Under the pieces are notes generated by a model. The model made no database searches. It was given only the letters and a program-made list of their open reading frames with translations, and had not been told where the DNA came from. This document shows positions 9,229 through 18,058 of a DNA stretch of 64,000 nucleotides, in pieces. The position numbers and the translations under genes are program-made. Source of the DNA: Actinotignum schaalii (GTDB lineage: Bacteria; Actinomycetota; Actinomycetes; Actinomycetales; Actinomycetaceae); assembly GCF_000724605.1 (NCBI RefSeq), contig NZ_CP008802.1:1364001-1428000 (forward strand), in the 5' to 3' direction. Positions within the stretch are counted from its first letter, which is position 1, and every line of letters begins with the position of its first letter.

Positions 9229-9747
9229 ATGAACGAGGATGTCACACAAGAACTTAAGCAGCAGCCCACAGACACCACGCAAGCACCCGCCGATTCTGCG
9301 CAGGCACCCGCAGATCCCGCGAATGCACCCAAGAACCGTGAAAAATCCGCCGAGAGGGCGTACCGCTACCGCAAGGGCGCCACTTTACTCATCGTGGTCG
9401 TTGCCGGGCTAGCGGCGGGGATACTTCTGTTCTGGGCCACCGGTGATCCGAAAGTGGAGATGTGGATGTTCTGGACTTCCACCCTCGTGTACCTGGCGGC
9501 GAGCGCGCTTCTCACCAAGGCCGCGGCAGCGCTACGCCGGACGCGTGGCGTGCGGAGTCCGTGGGGCTATGCCTTGGATATCATCTACGGCGCTTTCTTC
9601 GGCATCTCTTTCATCATCGCAACCGAGCTACCCCGCATCACGCTCTTCGGTGGCTTCAACTGGTACTCCGCCCTGGCCTGGCTCTGGATCCTCGCCTTCG
9701 CGGTCTTCTTCACCGCCTACCTAGACCAGCGGCATCCTCAAGAGTAA
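9229..9747 (+). CDS. small four-helix membrane protein, paralogue of the divergent neighbour
   Basis: I place the start at the ATG at 9229, giving 172 residues, because further upstream codons run into the divergent promoter region. The first about 40 residues are hydrophilic, with a repeated APADxAxAPAD pattern, followed by four membrane segments. It ends in YLDQRHPQE, matching YIDKRHP in the protein at 8767-9186. Function is unknown; the pair probably arose by inverted duplication. Confidence 0.75.
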   Translation: MNEDVTQELKQQPTDTTQAPADSAQAPADPANAPKNREKSAERAYRYRKGATLLIVVVAGLAAGILLFWATGDPKVEMWMFWTSTLVYLAASALLTKAAAALRRTRGVRSPWGYALDIIYGAFFGISFIIATELPRITLFGGFNWYSALAWLWILAFAVFFTAYLDQRHPQE

Positions 9748-9896
9748 AAAGCCCTGATCGAACAGTCCACAGACCCCTCTTCATATAGAAGGCACCACTC
9801 CAAATACCGTCAGTCGAAACAGCACCCATTCCACGCACTTCTCGATAGCTACTTCGAGGGAGATCACACCCTCTACCGTTTGGTAGTATCGTCAGT

Positions 9897-11807
9897 GTGG
9901 CTGATAATTTGATTCCTCTAGAAGCGATACCTGAACATTCCAGCCAGGCGCGCCCGTTACTCAAATGGGCTGGGGGAAAAACTCAGCTACTTCCGGAGCT
10001 GCTGGAACGAATGCCGACAGACTACGGTAAGTATATCGAACCGTTTTTTGGTGGCGGAGCACTCTTTTTCGCCTCACGACCCCAAAGAGCCATAATCGGA
10101 GACATAAATCCGGAGTTAATCAACCTGTACAACGCAGTTAAGGATGACGTACATTCCGTAATAGAAGCTTTAAAGCTTCATCGTAACGATGAGGACTATT
10201 TTTATACTGTTCGTGCGCAAAACTGGGAGGAACTACCCTCGACAGTTGCGGCAGCACGGACAATTTTCCTCAATCGTACATGTTTTAATGGATTGTACCG
10301 GGTCAATCGTTCTGGACAGTTCAATGTACCTTACGGCCGGTACAAAAACCCTAAGATCGTTGATGAACATAACCTTTACGAAGTATCATCCGCACTGCAG
10401 GGCGCTGAAATAATTCAAGGTACCTACGAAGATATACTTCAGGCGAACGCCGAGCCAGGCGATTTCGTCTTCCTCGATCCTCCATACTTACCGACAAGTA
10501 AGTATTCCGACTTTAAGCGCTACACCAAAGAGCAGTTTTACGAGGAAGATCATCTCCAGCTAGCCCAGGAGATTAAGCGCCTACACGAACTCGGATGTTT
10601 CGTAATTTTAACAAATTCCAACCATCCGCTTGTTCACCAACTATTCGACGGTTTCCACATTGACGTAGTTCAAACAAAGCGGTCGATTAGTGCAAAAGCC
10701 TCCAGCAGGTATGGAGAGGATGTCATTGTAACAATCCCTCCGAAACGTAAAGTGAATCTAGAAGCCTGCCGTGAACCCCTCGATAAACAAACACTCGCCT
10801 TCCCATCAACTCGATACATGGGATCCAAAAAGAAATTACTGTCGGATATCTGGGCTGTAGCCGAGCAGTTTGACTACGAAAACGTTGTAGATCTATTTTC
10901 CGGTTCCGGAGTGGTTTCGTACATGTTCAAAGCGAAAGGAAAGAGCGTTCTCGCCAACGACTACATGGCCTTTAGTGCAAATTCGGCTAAGGCACTCATT
11001 GAGAACTCGGAAGTTATTCTACCTTTAGACAAAGCATGCCGCCTCGTTGAGACCGATTTTAAAACTGATGGGTTCGTCTCCGAGACTTTCCACGACTTAT
11101 ACTACTCAGACGAAGATAACGCTTTCATCGATTCTATGAGGGCGGGCATTAAAACGATCAAGAATCCATACGAACGTTCAATCGCAATGGCGGCGCTAAT
11201 ACGAGCGTGTCTAAAAAAACGCCCGCGCGGAATTTTCACTTATGTCGGAATGCGCTACGATGACGGCAGAAAAGATTTACAGATGTCTTTTCAAGAACAT
11301 TTCCTCAGAGCTGTCCAAGAAATAAATAGTGCAATTTTCGATAACGGCAAGCAATCGCTTTCGAGGAGAGGGGACGCGATGACTGTGCGTGCCGTACCGA
11401 ACTCTCTCACCTACATCGACCCGCCGTACTATTCCCTCCGCTCAGACAACGAGTACGTGCGCCGTTACCACTTTGTTGAGGGACTTGCGCGCGACTGGAA
11501 GGGAGTCGAAATTCAAGAATCCACTCAAACAAAGAAATTCAAGTCCTATCCGACTCCATTTGCATCTCGCAAAGGCGCCTACGACGCTTTTGACCGTTTA
11601 TTCCATCAGCATCGGAACTCGATTCTACTCGTTTCATACTCCTCCAACTCATTGCCGACCCTTGATGAGATGGTCGAAATTATGAGCAAACATAAGCGAA
11701 ACGTGGAAGTGCTTCCGATCAACTACAAATACTCTTTCGGAAATCAACACGCTCGAGTGGGTAACAATAGAAATTCAGTCCAAGAATACCTTTTTGTCGG
11801 ATATTAA
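9897..11807 (+). CDS. tandem-fused N6-adenine DNA methyltransferase of a type IIS restriction system
   Basis: The 636-residue protein contains two complete Dam-family methyltransferase domains. Domain 1 (about 20-265) has KWAGGKTQL and FFGGGALFF for cofactor binding and catalytic DPPY in FLDPPYLPTSKYSDF. Domain 2 (about 295-630) has RYMGSKKKLL, VVDLFSGSG and TYIDPPYYSLRSD. Fusing two adenine methyltransferases in one chain is typical of type IIS systems, where each strand of an asymmetric site needs its own enzyme. A GTG at 9897 starts it, with only a weak ribosome site. The next gene, one base downstream, is the matching endonuclease. Base composition is clearly AT-richer than all neighbours, a sign of horizontal transfer. 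Confidence 0.88.
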   Translation: MADNLIPLEAIPEHSSQARPLLKWAGGKTQLLPELLERMPTDYGKYIEPFFGGGALFFASRPQRAIIGDINPELINLYNAVKDDVHSVIEALKLHRNDEDYFYTVRAQNWEELPSTVAAARTIFLNRTCFNGLYRVNRSGQFNVPYGRYKNPKIVDEHNLYEVSSALQGAEIIQGTYEDILQANAEPGDFVFLDPPYLPTSKYSDFKRYTKEQFYEEDHLQLAQEIKRLHELGCFVILTNSNHPLVHQLFDGFHIDVVQTKRSISAKASSRYGEDVIVTIPPKRKVNLEACREPLDKQTLAFPSTRYMGSKKKLLSDIWAVAEQFDYENVVDLFSGSGVVSYMFKAKGKSVLANDYMAFSANSAKALIENSEVILPLDKACRLVETDFKTDGFVSETFHDLYYSDEDNAFIDSMRAGIKTIKNPYERSIAMAALIRACLKKRPRGIFTYVGMRYDDGRKDLQMSFQEHFLRAVQEINSAIFDNGKQSLSRRGDAMTVRAVPNSLTYIDPPYYSLRSDNEYVRRYHFVEGLARDWKGVEIQESTQTKKFKSYPTPFASRKGAYDAFDRLFHQHRNSILLVSYSSNSLPTLDEMVEIMSKHKRNVEVLPINYKYSFGNQHARVGNNRNSVQEYLFVGY

Positions 11808-11808
11808 A

Positions 11809-13587
11809 ATGAATCATGAGATCGACTTCAGCTTACGGCCTTGGCACCTAGCCAACACGACCTTGCGAAATCCTTTGCGGCTCAGAAATGCTTTACAAGC
11901 CCTCGTCGATGCCGGTTTCGAAGGCCGCATGGGTAAAGAAGAGGAAGAAGCAATCGCAAGAGCGCTCGATAACGCCGGTATTATTACGTTGAATCCTCGC
12001 ACTAAAGATATTACGTCCATTTCCAGAAAATGGCGTTCAGGGCTCAGCAAACTAGGCTTTATCACACCAGATTTCACGAAGTTAAAGGAGATTAGAGAGC
12101 TTGACACAAAACAAATCCTTAACGAACTTGGAAAGCCATACACCGTTACCGAAAATGGACAACGCTTATTATCCGCACAGTCACTGCAAGCACAGCAAGA
12201 GGTCTTCTTGCGCTCAATTTCAGCGTTGAGCTTACCTAGCCCCCTTGAGCATAATTACGCATTCAAACCATTCTCACCACTGCGACATATTTTAGGAATA
12301 TTAAGACAGTTAGAGAAAAGTGGGATAGAGCCATACATTTCGCGTCTTGAAATGGCGTCTCTTGTAATTTTCACTCACAATACTTCCAATATCGAAGCCA
12401 TCTGCGATGAGATAATGTCGCTCCGGACACGTCGAGAAAGGGCTGTTAGCAAGAGAAAGTTCGATGCAGAAACTATGGAATCAACTCTGGAACGACAACG
12501 TACTCTTGGCGCATCGCACAGTAATTACGGAACATTCTACGACTATCAAGACGTATCTTTCAGGTACCTTAAAATGACAGGGCTTTTCCAATCTAAAGGG
12601 CGTGGAATCAGTCTGGTCCCTGAAAAAAAGACTATTGCGCACGCGATCTGCGACGACTCCTACGATCCCCTCCCTGGGGCAGTTCCGTATATGCAACGAC
12701 TTTTTAGCGGTGCCGAACTGCCAACCGACAATATTCGTGGCGCTGTGTCCGTACTCGAAGATCTTATTAAAGTCGCGAAAGCCCGACGCCTCGCTTTCGA
12801 CAAATCAAACTACGATTTAGGTACAGTAGCCGGTGCGAGTGCCGCGCGCTACGATCTGGACGCACTAATATTTCAGAATAAAGAACTTGAATTCGCGTTG
12901 GAGCAGCCGCGAGAAATCGATGAAATATCGGCCTACCTTGCAATGCTGGATGAGAATAAGACTACCTACCAATTCGGAGACTACGAACTGAAGATTCCGA
13001 AAGAGGAGCGAGCCGCATACTTAGAGTGGACGTTGTGGAGGGTAGTTTTAGCCTTCGGCGATCTCGCCATTCCCCCAAATTCCGTTCGCCGATTCCACAT
13101 TGACCAAGACTTCTTACCCATTGGCACTGCTTCTGGTGGTGGTGCAGATATAATTGCGGAATACGACGACAAGGTAATTGTGATAGAGGTTACGCTTACC
13201 GAAAGTTCGCGCCAGGAGGCCGCTGAAGGAGAGCCAGTAAGGCGTCACGTCGCCGACATGCTCGCTGAACATCGCACAGACGGAAAAGATGTTCTAGGTC
13301 TTTTTATTGCTCGGAACATTGATACTAATGCCGCAGAAACTTTCCGTGTTGGGACCTGGTATTTGAGCGATAATGACAAAGTTCGACTAGATATTGCGCC
13401 TCTCACTTTGAAACAGCTACGTATAGTCGTCGATTACGCAGGCCGACACAAGACTCTGTCTCCGCGCGTATTTTTCGAGCTAATCCAATCCGTTATGTCG
13501 AGCCGCGATAACACATCGGGCGCACCGGGATGGAAAGAAGAAATCGAATCTTATGTACAGTCAGTTTACAGTCCTCAACGGAGATGA
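11809..13587 (+). CDS. type IIS restriction endonuclease, AlwI-like family
   Basis: The 592-residue protein begins with FSLRPWHLANTTLRNPLRL and carries a PD-(D/E)XK-type site in GGGADIIAEYDD...VIVIEVTLTES near residue 440-465, followed by RRHVADML. I recognise this arrangement from AlwI/BstNBI/MlyI-type enzymes, which recognise short asymmetric sites and cut a few bases away. The ATG at 11809 sits one base after the methyltransferase stop, so the two are coupled; an in-frame TTG at 11794 is a less likely alternative. Low GC like its partner. The exact site cannot be read from sequence, though the Dam-like partner suggests a GATC-containing site such as GGATC. Confidence 0.75.
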   Translation: MNHEIDFSLRPWHLANTTLRNPLRLRNALQALVDAGFEGRMGKEEEEAIARALDNAGIITLNPRTKDITSISRKWRSGLSKLGFITPDFTKLKEIRELDTKQILNELGKPYTVTENGQRLLSAQSLQAQQEVFLRSISALSLPSPLEHNYAFKPFSPLRHILGILRQLEKSGIEPYISRLEMASLVIFTHNTSNIEAICDEIMSLRTRRERAVSKRKFDAETMESTLERQRTLGASHSNYGTFYDYQDVSFRYLKMTGLFQSKGRGISLVPEKKTIAHAICDDSYDPLPGAVPYMQRLFSGAELPTDNIRGAVSVLEDLIKVAKARRLAFDKSNYDLGTVAGASAARYDLDALIFQNKELEFALEQPREIDEISAYLAMLDENKTTYQFGDYELKIPKEERAAYLEWTLWRVVLAFGDLAIPPNSVRRFHIDQDFLPIGTASGGGADIIAEYDDKVIVIEVTLTESSRQEAAEGEPVRRHVADMLAEHRTDGKDVLGLFIARNIDTNAAETFRVGTWYLSDNDKVRLDIAPLTLKQLRIVVDYAGRHKTLSPRVFFELIQSVMSSRDNTSGAPGWKEEIESYVQSVYSPQRR

Positions 13588-13589
13588 AA

Positions 13590-13658
13590 AGCCTCGGCCG
13601 GTCGGCATCAAGTAGTTGTGAAACGTTAGCGACTGTAGCGTAGGGATATGCCGAGGCT
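13590..13658 (+). terminator. inverted repeat after the restriction gene
   Basis: AGCCTCGGC (13590-13598) is complementary to GCCGAGGCT (13650-13658), with a 51-base intervening sequence. It begins three bases after the endonuclease stop and marks the return to high GC. It may be a terminator or part of the boundary of the acquired segment. Confidence 0.4.
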
Positions 13659-13740
13659 GAGGCGAGCGAAGATCCTGGCCTGGCCTGCCTGCCCGGCCTA
13701 CCAGAGATCTGGGCGGCCCGTTGCGGCGGTAGGATGAAGC

Positions 13741-14514
13741 ATGGCATGGAAGAATGTGGCCCGCGGCGTGGCGGGAATATGTGCGGTGTGCTTGCTGGGG
13801 GCGTGCACGAGTAGCAGCCAGGCCCCCGCGGCGGGATCGCGGAGCGAGACCGACGCGGCGTCGTCGGCCTTGAAGGAAGATGTGGGTGGCGGGGCGAACT
13901 CTGCAAGCCCAAGCTCCTCGGCCGCAGAACAGAATGCAGACAGCGGTGACACCAGCGAGGCGATTGCCCGCGAGGCGCTGAGGTTCGTGGACGAACTCTC
14001 AGCAGCGGAGATGGGAATTATCCACTGGGACAACGCCAGGGGAGGCCCGGAGGACCTCAATTACGTGGGCGAACGGCGCATTGCGGTGACCTACTCGGGC
14101 GACGAGGCGAGTGACTACACCGTGCGCACGCGGGTGCCGGACGATGCTAACGGCGGCCCCGTTCTGAAAAGCGATATGCGTTTCCTGATTGAGCATGCCG
14201 ATTTTGGGCCGGCGGACGATAGGGGCGTCTCCCACGGGAGCGTGCGCGAGGGAACCGCGGTTCCGGCAGCCGATACTCGCCTCCTCGAGGGATGCTCGGA
14301 GGGTGACGGGTGGATCATCACGCGGGGGTGGGTGGCATACAACCGGAACACTGATGTGATTGAGTCTTTCGACTTCACGGTAAAGAAGCCGGGCGCCACG
14401 ATTGCGGTGCGCGAGTCGGATGGATCAACGCGGGAGGAAACTCCGGCCTGCACCGTGGTGTGGGACTTTACCTCGGCGAACGGGCGGGTGATTGAGAAGC
14501 CGATGCCGAATTAG
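13741..14514 (+). CDS. predicted lipoprotein, function unknown
   Basis: The 257-residue protein starts with a short basic region and a hydrophobic core ending in the lipobox LLGAC, with the lipidated Cys at residue 22. A Ser/Ala/Glu-rich linker follows to about residue 75. The folded part (SAAEMGIIHWDNARGG onward, about 170 residues) has no motif I can assign. It lies alone between the restriction system and the toxin-antitoxin locus. It is probably membrane-attached and extracytoplasmic. Confidence 0.75.
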   Translation: MAWKNVARGVAGICAVCLLGACTSSSQAPAAGSRSETDAASSALKEDVGGGANSASPSSSAAEQNADSGDTSEAIAREALRFVDELSAAEMGIIHWDNARGGPEDLNYVGERRIAVTYSGDEASDYTVRTRVPDDANGGPVLKSDMRFLIEHADFGPADDRGVSHGSVREGTAVPAADTRLLEGCSEGDGWIITRGWVAYNRNTDVIESFDFTVKKPGATIAVRESDGSTREETPACTVVWDFTSANGRVIEKPMPN

Positions 14515-14565
14515 GGAGCATGAGGGAATAATGGAGCGGGCCGAGCCAGTGGGTGATGAGCCCAG

Positions 14566-15156
14566 TCAGGTTAGACGCCAAGACCCGCTGCAATTTTTTC
14601 GAGTGCATCGCGAATCTCTTGACCAGTCACGTACATTGTTATTAGGTCGTTTCCTGGCGTACCGCTGGTTTAAAACCATACTTTTGCGATAGTACTGAAC
14701 TAAAGCGTCATCGCCAGTATGCAAGACAAGATACCTGGCGCTAGAAAACCTGATGCTATCCAGGAAACAAGAAAAAACGCCGTACATCATGAGAACACCA
14801 AATGGCGGCTTCCCAGCACAAGAAGCATCGAGAGCAAATTTTCCAAGCAAAACAGCCGGATGCATTTTATAGGAGCCAGCGGTACCGCCATTTTTCGGAT
14901 CGAAATACTTGTCTCTGCGCCGGACATCATCGCACAATACCGAGTACGAGGAAAGACAAAAATACCCGAGAGGAACGTTGCTGTTTTTCGGAAGTACCAC
15001 CCACACTCGGCAAAGATCTTCGCTATCCGCACGCAGGGCATGACGGCGCAGCCAGGTTCCGTGATAGTCACCATCGCCAAGCGTGGAAAAAGACGAAAGA
15101 TCATGGCCTGCGCTAATTTGGGTAAGCTCCAGGCCATGCTTCGATAACAGGCTCAT
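14566..15156 (-). pseudogene. GNAT-like toxin partner of Panacea antitoxin, probably frameshifted near C-terminus
   Basis: The reading frame starts at an ATG at 15156 that overlaps the antitoxin stop as ATGA. It encodes an acetyltransferase-like fold: SYKMHPAVLLGKFALDA (beta-4), FGVLMMYGVF (helix 3), ARYLVLHTGDDALVQYYRK (beta-5/helix 4). GNAT proteins usually continue with KYGF. Here the frame gives KSMVLNQRYARKRP and an Arg-rich tail, while neighbouring frames contain YGFKPAVR (about 14657-14680) and then GNDLITMYVTGQEIRDALEK, ending at a stop at 14571. The simplest reading is two small indels around 14640-14690 that destroyed the C-terminal part. The pyrophosphate-binding loop is also unusual (CAGKPPFG instead of RGxGxG). 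The toxin is probably inactive or altered. Confidence 0.6.
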
Positions 15157-15725
15157 GCCCGACACAGCGCCAAAATATCCTCAACGAAGGACCCGTGATC
15201 GAAATCGGCAACAGGTTCCTCTTCAAAAACCGTCACCGCTCGCTCAGGCAATTCCAACCCTTCCGGGACTTTTTTAGCTATGAAGTGATCGATAATATCG
15301 GAGCTAGGGAGATCGGCCCGCTCGCTTCCCTCTACCCGGTTATTCCAGGCAGTAATCCAGGGCTGTTCTTCATGAGTCATATCCCGAAGCTCCCACCTAT
15401 CGTGCGGGCTGTAGTAATCCCACACGGCCTCAAGAATCTCTTTTTCATAAAGAGAAAACTCAGCAGGTGAAAAACCGTGACGCTCCTGGGCACGTGCAAG
15501 CGGCTCTTCCGTCACCTCAATGGTTTTAGCATGAGCCGAATATAGGTCGGATATGACAGGCCCGTGCTTCATCGCGTAAAAACGTTCGCGGAAAAGGGGC
15601 CTGGCAGTTTCGTAGGCATACCACCCGTAAGCATAGAAGCACAACTTCTGCAAGGTAATAGCGGGAATGCTTCGCGTAGGAGATTTCCGAATAAAAAACC
15701 GCGCAACATCAAAAACGGTGATCAT
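15153..15725 (-). CDS. Panacea-domain (DUF4065/SocA-like) antitoxin
   Basis: The 190-residue protein shows the compact helical Panacea pattern: ITLQKLCFYAYGWYAYETARPLF at the N-terminus, then FYAMKHGPVISDLY and a helix-rich C-terminal half (EILEAVWDYYS, WITAWNNR). Panacea domains are known to neutralise a wide range of unrelated toxins. The gene lies immediately upstream of the GNAT-like gene with a 4-base overlap, the expected antitoxin-first order. The start ATG at 15725 follows a G-rich ribosome site (GAGGGGGTAGGT). GC is lower than neighbours, suggesting recent acquisition. If the toxin is dead, this gene is an orphan that may still protect against related toxins. Confidence 0.75.
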   Translation of the reverse strand: MITVFDVARFFIRKSPTRSIPAITLQKLCFYAYGWYAYETARPLFRERFYAMKHGPVISDLYSAHAKTIEVTEEPLARAQERHGFSPAEFSLYEKEILEAVWDYYSPHDRWELRDMTHEEQPWITAWNNRVEGSERADLPSSDIIDHFIAKKVPEGLELPERAVTVFEEEPVADFDHGSFVEDILALCRA

Positions 15726-15831
15726 ACCTACCCCCTCACAGCCCTTGAAAACCGACAGAATCTCTTACCCCCAGCCTATTGCAAAAATGTGGCGTCGTAT
15801 ACATTATGCACAGCACACTTTTACGACGACG

Positions 15832-15860
15832 CGGGGCGGGTGGCGCAGCCACCCGCCCCG
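15832..15860. terminator. perfect GC-rich hairpin
   Basis: CGGGGCGGGTGGC (15832-15844) pairs exactly with GCCACCCGCCCCG (15848-15860) around a 3-base loop. It lies between the 73-aa gene ending at 16012 and the antitoxin start at 15725, so it could end minus-strand transcripts. No T tract follows. The rest of 15726-16011 holds nothing else I can name. Confidence 0.55.
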
Positions 15861-16011
15861 TCGCCTTGCCAACAGCCCAATAATGGCAGGTAGTCTCTTC
15901 CCCGTGCAGCGACCAACAATTCCCGAAGCGCCTGCGAGAAATCTGGGCGAATGAGGGAGCGGTACAGGTGGCCAGCTGCGTAATGGCAGTACTCGTTTGA
16001 GAGAGTACCGT

Positions 16012-16233
16012 TTAGACGAGAGTGTCGAGGAAGTTGAGGGCGTCGCGGAGATTATCGAAAACGGCGCCGTCTTCTGGAAGTTCGCCGGCCATGATCTTCT
16101 CCGCGTGTTCAATTGCTTGCTCGGTGAGTTCATTCGGTACGTATGACTCACGTGGAGTGCTTGGAGGTGCCTGGCCGTTGGTATGCGTATCGGCCTGATG
16201 AAGCATCGAATCTGGAAACTCCATTGGGGCCAT
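16012..16233 (-). CDS. 73-aa protein resembling the C-terminal half of a RelB/DinJ-type antitoxin
   Basis: From the ATG at 16233 the protein is 73 residues. Its C-terminal part, VPNELTEQAIEHAEKIMAGE followed by VFDNLRDALNFLD, resembles the toxin-wrapping tail of RelB/DinJ antitoxins. The N-terminal ribbon-helix-helix is absent and no toxin gene adjoins it. It lies 40 bp after the ABC-F stop on the same strand. The same frame stays open further upstream through the ABC-F gene, but that extension is Arg/Ser/Pro-rich shadow sequence. It is most likely a remnant of a lost addiction module; a functional small protein is possible. Confidence 0.45.
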   Translation of the reverse strand: MAPMEFPDSMLHQADTHTNGQAPPSTPRESYVPNELTEQAIEHAEKIMAGELPEDGAVFDNLRDALNFLDTLV

Positions 16234-16273
16234 CTCTTTCGCACGGTCGGGCTTGCGGTGTGCAAGATTGAGA

Positions 16274-18058
16274 CTACCGGGTGCGGGTGGGGAGGTGAAG
16301 CCCCTTCGAGTCCGGAACGGTAAGACGCGAGTCCGGAACGGTAAGACGCGAGTTCGGTAAGTGGAGGCGTGGGCCGGGCCAGTGGGTGATGAGCCAGCGG
16401 TCGTGGGTGGCAAGGATGATCGTGCCTGGCCAGCGGGCCAGGGATTCCTCGAGGGCGTGCATGGCGGCCAGGTCAAGGTAGTTAGTGGGTTCGTCGATGA
16501 CGAGGACAGCAGGCTGGGACGCGAGCGCGAGGGCAAGCTGGGCGCGGCGCTGGTTGCCGGCCGAAAGCTCGGGTATCGGGGTTGCCCACATGGATGGGTG
16601 CAGGATTCCGGTACCCAGCTCGCCAATTCCGGAATTCCAAACCTCCGTGGTGAAGCCGGGATCTCCGCAGCGCGGGAGGCGTTGCGGGACGAAAGCCAGC
16701 GGGCCCGCGCAGGAGAGAGTGCCGGAAGGCCGCGCGGAGGGTGCCGCGGCAGGCTGCGCGACGGCAGCAGGCGCAGTGCGGCGCAGAGAGTCGGGCGATA
16801 CCGCGACGGATGACGTAGCAAGCGGCGGGGTGCCGGTGGCGATCCAGGTGAGGAGCGTGGATTTACCACTGCCATTGGCACCGGTGACCAGGAGGTGCTC
16901 GCCGTGGGAAAGGTCGAAAGTAACCGGGGCGAGGCGGCCGGGAACCGCTGCCGCACGAGCGGATACTGCAAGGCCGGCGGATTGGCGGGTAGGCCCACCG
17001 ACATAGTCCGGGAACGCAAAAGTGTATCCGCGGGGTTTACGTACTTCCCGGGTGGCGAGGGCCTCGAGTTTGCGGTCGTCATGGCGGGTGCGGCAAGTGG
17101 CCGTGCTCTGGGCGCGGTCCGCGAAGAACTTCTTCGCCTTGCCCTCCGCGTTTGCCAAGCGCACCCCGCCCCGGGCAATACCTCCGGCCGTCTGGCGATG
17201 CGCGCGCAGCTGCGTCTTTTCTTCTTGTTGGGCCAGGTAGAGTGCCCAGTAGCGCTGCTCCGCATCACCCTTGGCTTCAAGATAATCCGTGTAAGTGCCG
17301 CGGCACTCCCATACCCCACGCACCTCACCGCCACCTTCAGCACGCGCCAGCTGTGCCCATACACTCACATCCATATCCACAATGAGCGTGGCGACATCCT
17401 CAATAAAAGCCCGGTCATGGCTGGACATGAGCACCGGGCCCGGCCAGGAACGCAGCATATGGCTGAGGTACGCACTCGCCTCCGCATCCAGATGATTGGT
17501 GGGTTCGTCCAAAATAAGAACATGCGGGCGGGCCACCAGGGTGACAGCCAAGTTCAACCGCGCACGCTGGCCCGGGGAGAGCGTGGCCAGCTCCCGCGAG
17601 CGCCCGCTCCCGGCCAACATTTCCAGGCCCAGACCAGCCAAAGCGTCGTCGACCCTATCCTCAAGCGACCACAGGTCCAGGCGAGTGATCTCGGATAATA
17701 GCCGGTCGTATTCGGCCGCGACCGGGCCGCCCTCCCCCAGGCGTGCGCTGAGCGTTTCGAAGCGGGCGAGTAGTTCCCGCGCGGGCGCGAAGGTGCTTTC
17801 GAGGAAGTGAGCGACGGTCGCGGCGGCGGCGTCGTTCGGCACGGGGTTCCACGGGATGGTGCTGGCGCCGGTGCGGGTGACGGTGCCACGTTCGGGACTG
17901 AGGTGACCTGCTGCGATGCGCAGCAGGGTGGTTTTTCCGCAGCCGTTCGGGCCGATGAGGACGGCGCGGTCGGCGGCGGCGAGGCGCAGGGTGATGCGGT
18001 CGAGGAGCGGGCGGGCGGTGTAGGAAAATGAAATATTGTCAAGAATGAGGGTAGACAT
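16274..18058 (-). CDS. ABC-F family ATPase, probable ribosome-protection type
   Basis: The 594-residue protein holds two ABC cassettes and no membrane segment, the ABC-F layout. Cassette 1 has Walker A GPNGCGKTT near 36-44, signature LSPGQRARL and Walker B VLILDEPTNHLDA. Cassette 2 has GANGSGKSTLL, the variant signature LSAGNQRRAQL and VLVIDEPTNYLDL. ABC-F proteins bind the ribosomal E site and either aid translation or displace antibiotics such as macrolides, lincosamides and pleuromutilins. The C-terminus ends in a 7-residue repeat (SRLTVPD) from a 21-bp direct repeat at 16308-16349. The start ATG at 18058 follows AAGGAGATCACC. It has its own regulated promoter and a structured leader, as resistance-type ABC-F genes often do. 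Confidence 0.85.
   Translation of the reverse strand: MSTLILDNISFSYTARPLLDRITLRLAAADRAVLIGPNGCGKTTLLRIAAGHLSPERGTVTRTGASTIPWNPVPNDAAAATVAHFLESTFAPARELLARFETLSARLGEGGPVAAEYDRLLSEITRLDLWSLEDRVDDALAGLGLEMLAGSGRSRELATLSPGQRARLNLAVTLVARPHVLILDEPTNHLDAEASAYLSHMLRSWPGPVLMSSHDRAFIEDVATLIVDMDVSVWAQLARAEGGGEVRGVWECRGTYTDYLEAKGDAEQRYWALYLAQQEEKTQLRAHRQTAGGIARGGVRLANAEGKAKKFFADRAQSTATCRTRHDDRKLEALATREVRKPRGYTFAFPDYVGGPTRQSAGLAVSARAAAVPGRLAPVTFDLSHGEHLLVTGANGSGKSTLLTWIATGTPPLATSSVAVSPDSLRRTAPAAVAQPAAAPSARPSGTLSCAGPLAFVPQRLPRCGDPGFTTEVWNSGIGELGTGILHPSMWATPIPELSAGNQRRAQLALALASQPAVLVIDEPTNYLDLAAMHALEESLARWPGTIILATHDRWLITHWPGPRLHLPNSRLTVPDSRLTVPDSKGLHLPTRTR

Noticed and set aside
16234-17364. N-terminal extension of the 73-aa gene to a 450-codon frame
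   Set aside because: The extension lies over the ABC-F gene in another frame and is Arg/Ser/Pro-rich. Only the part after 16233 looks like protein.
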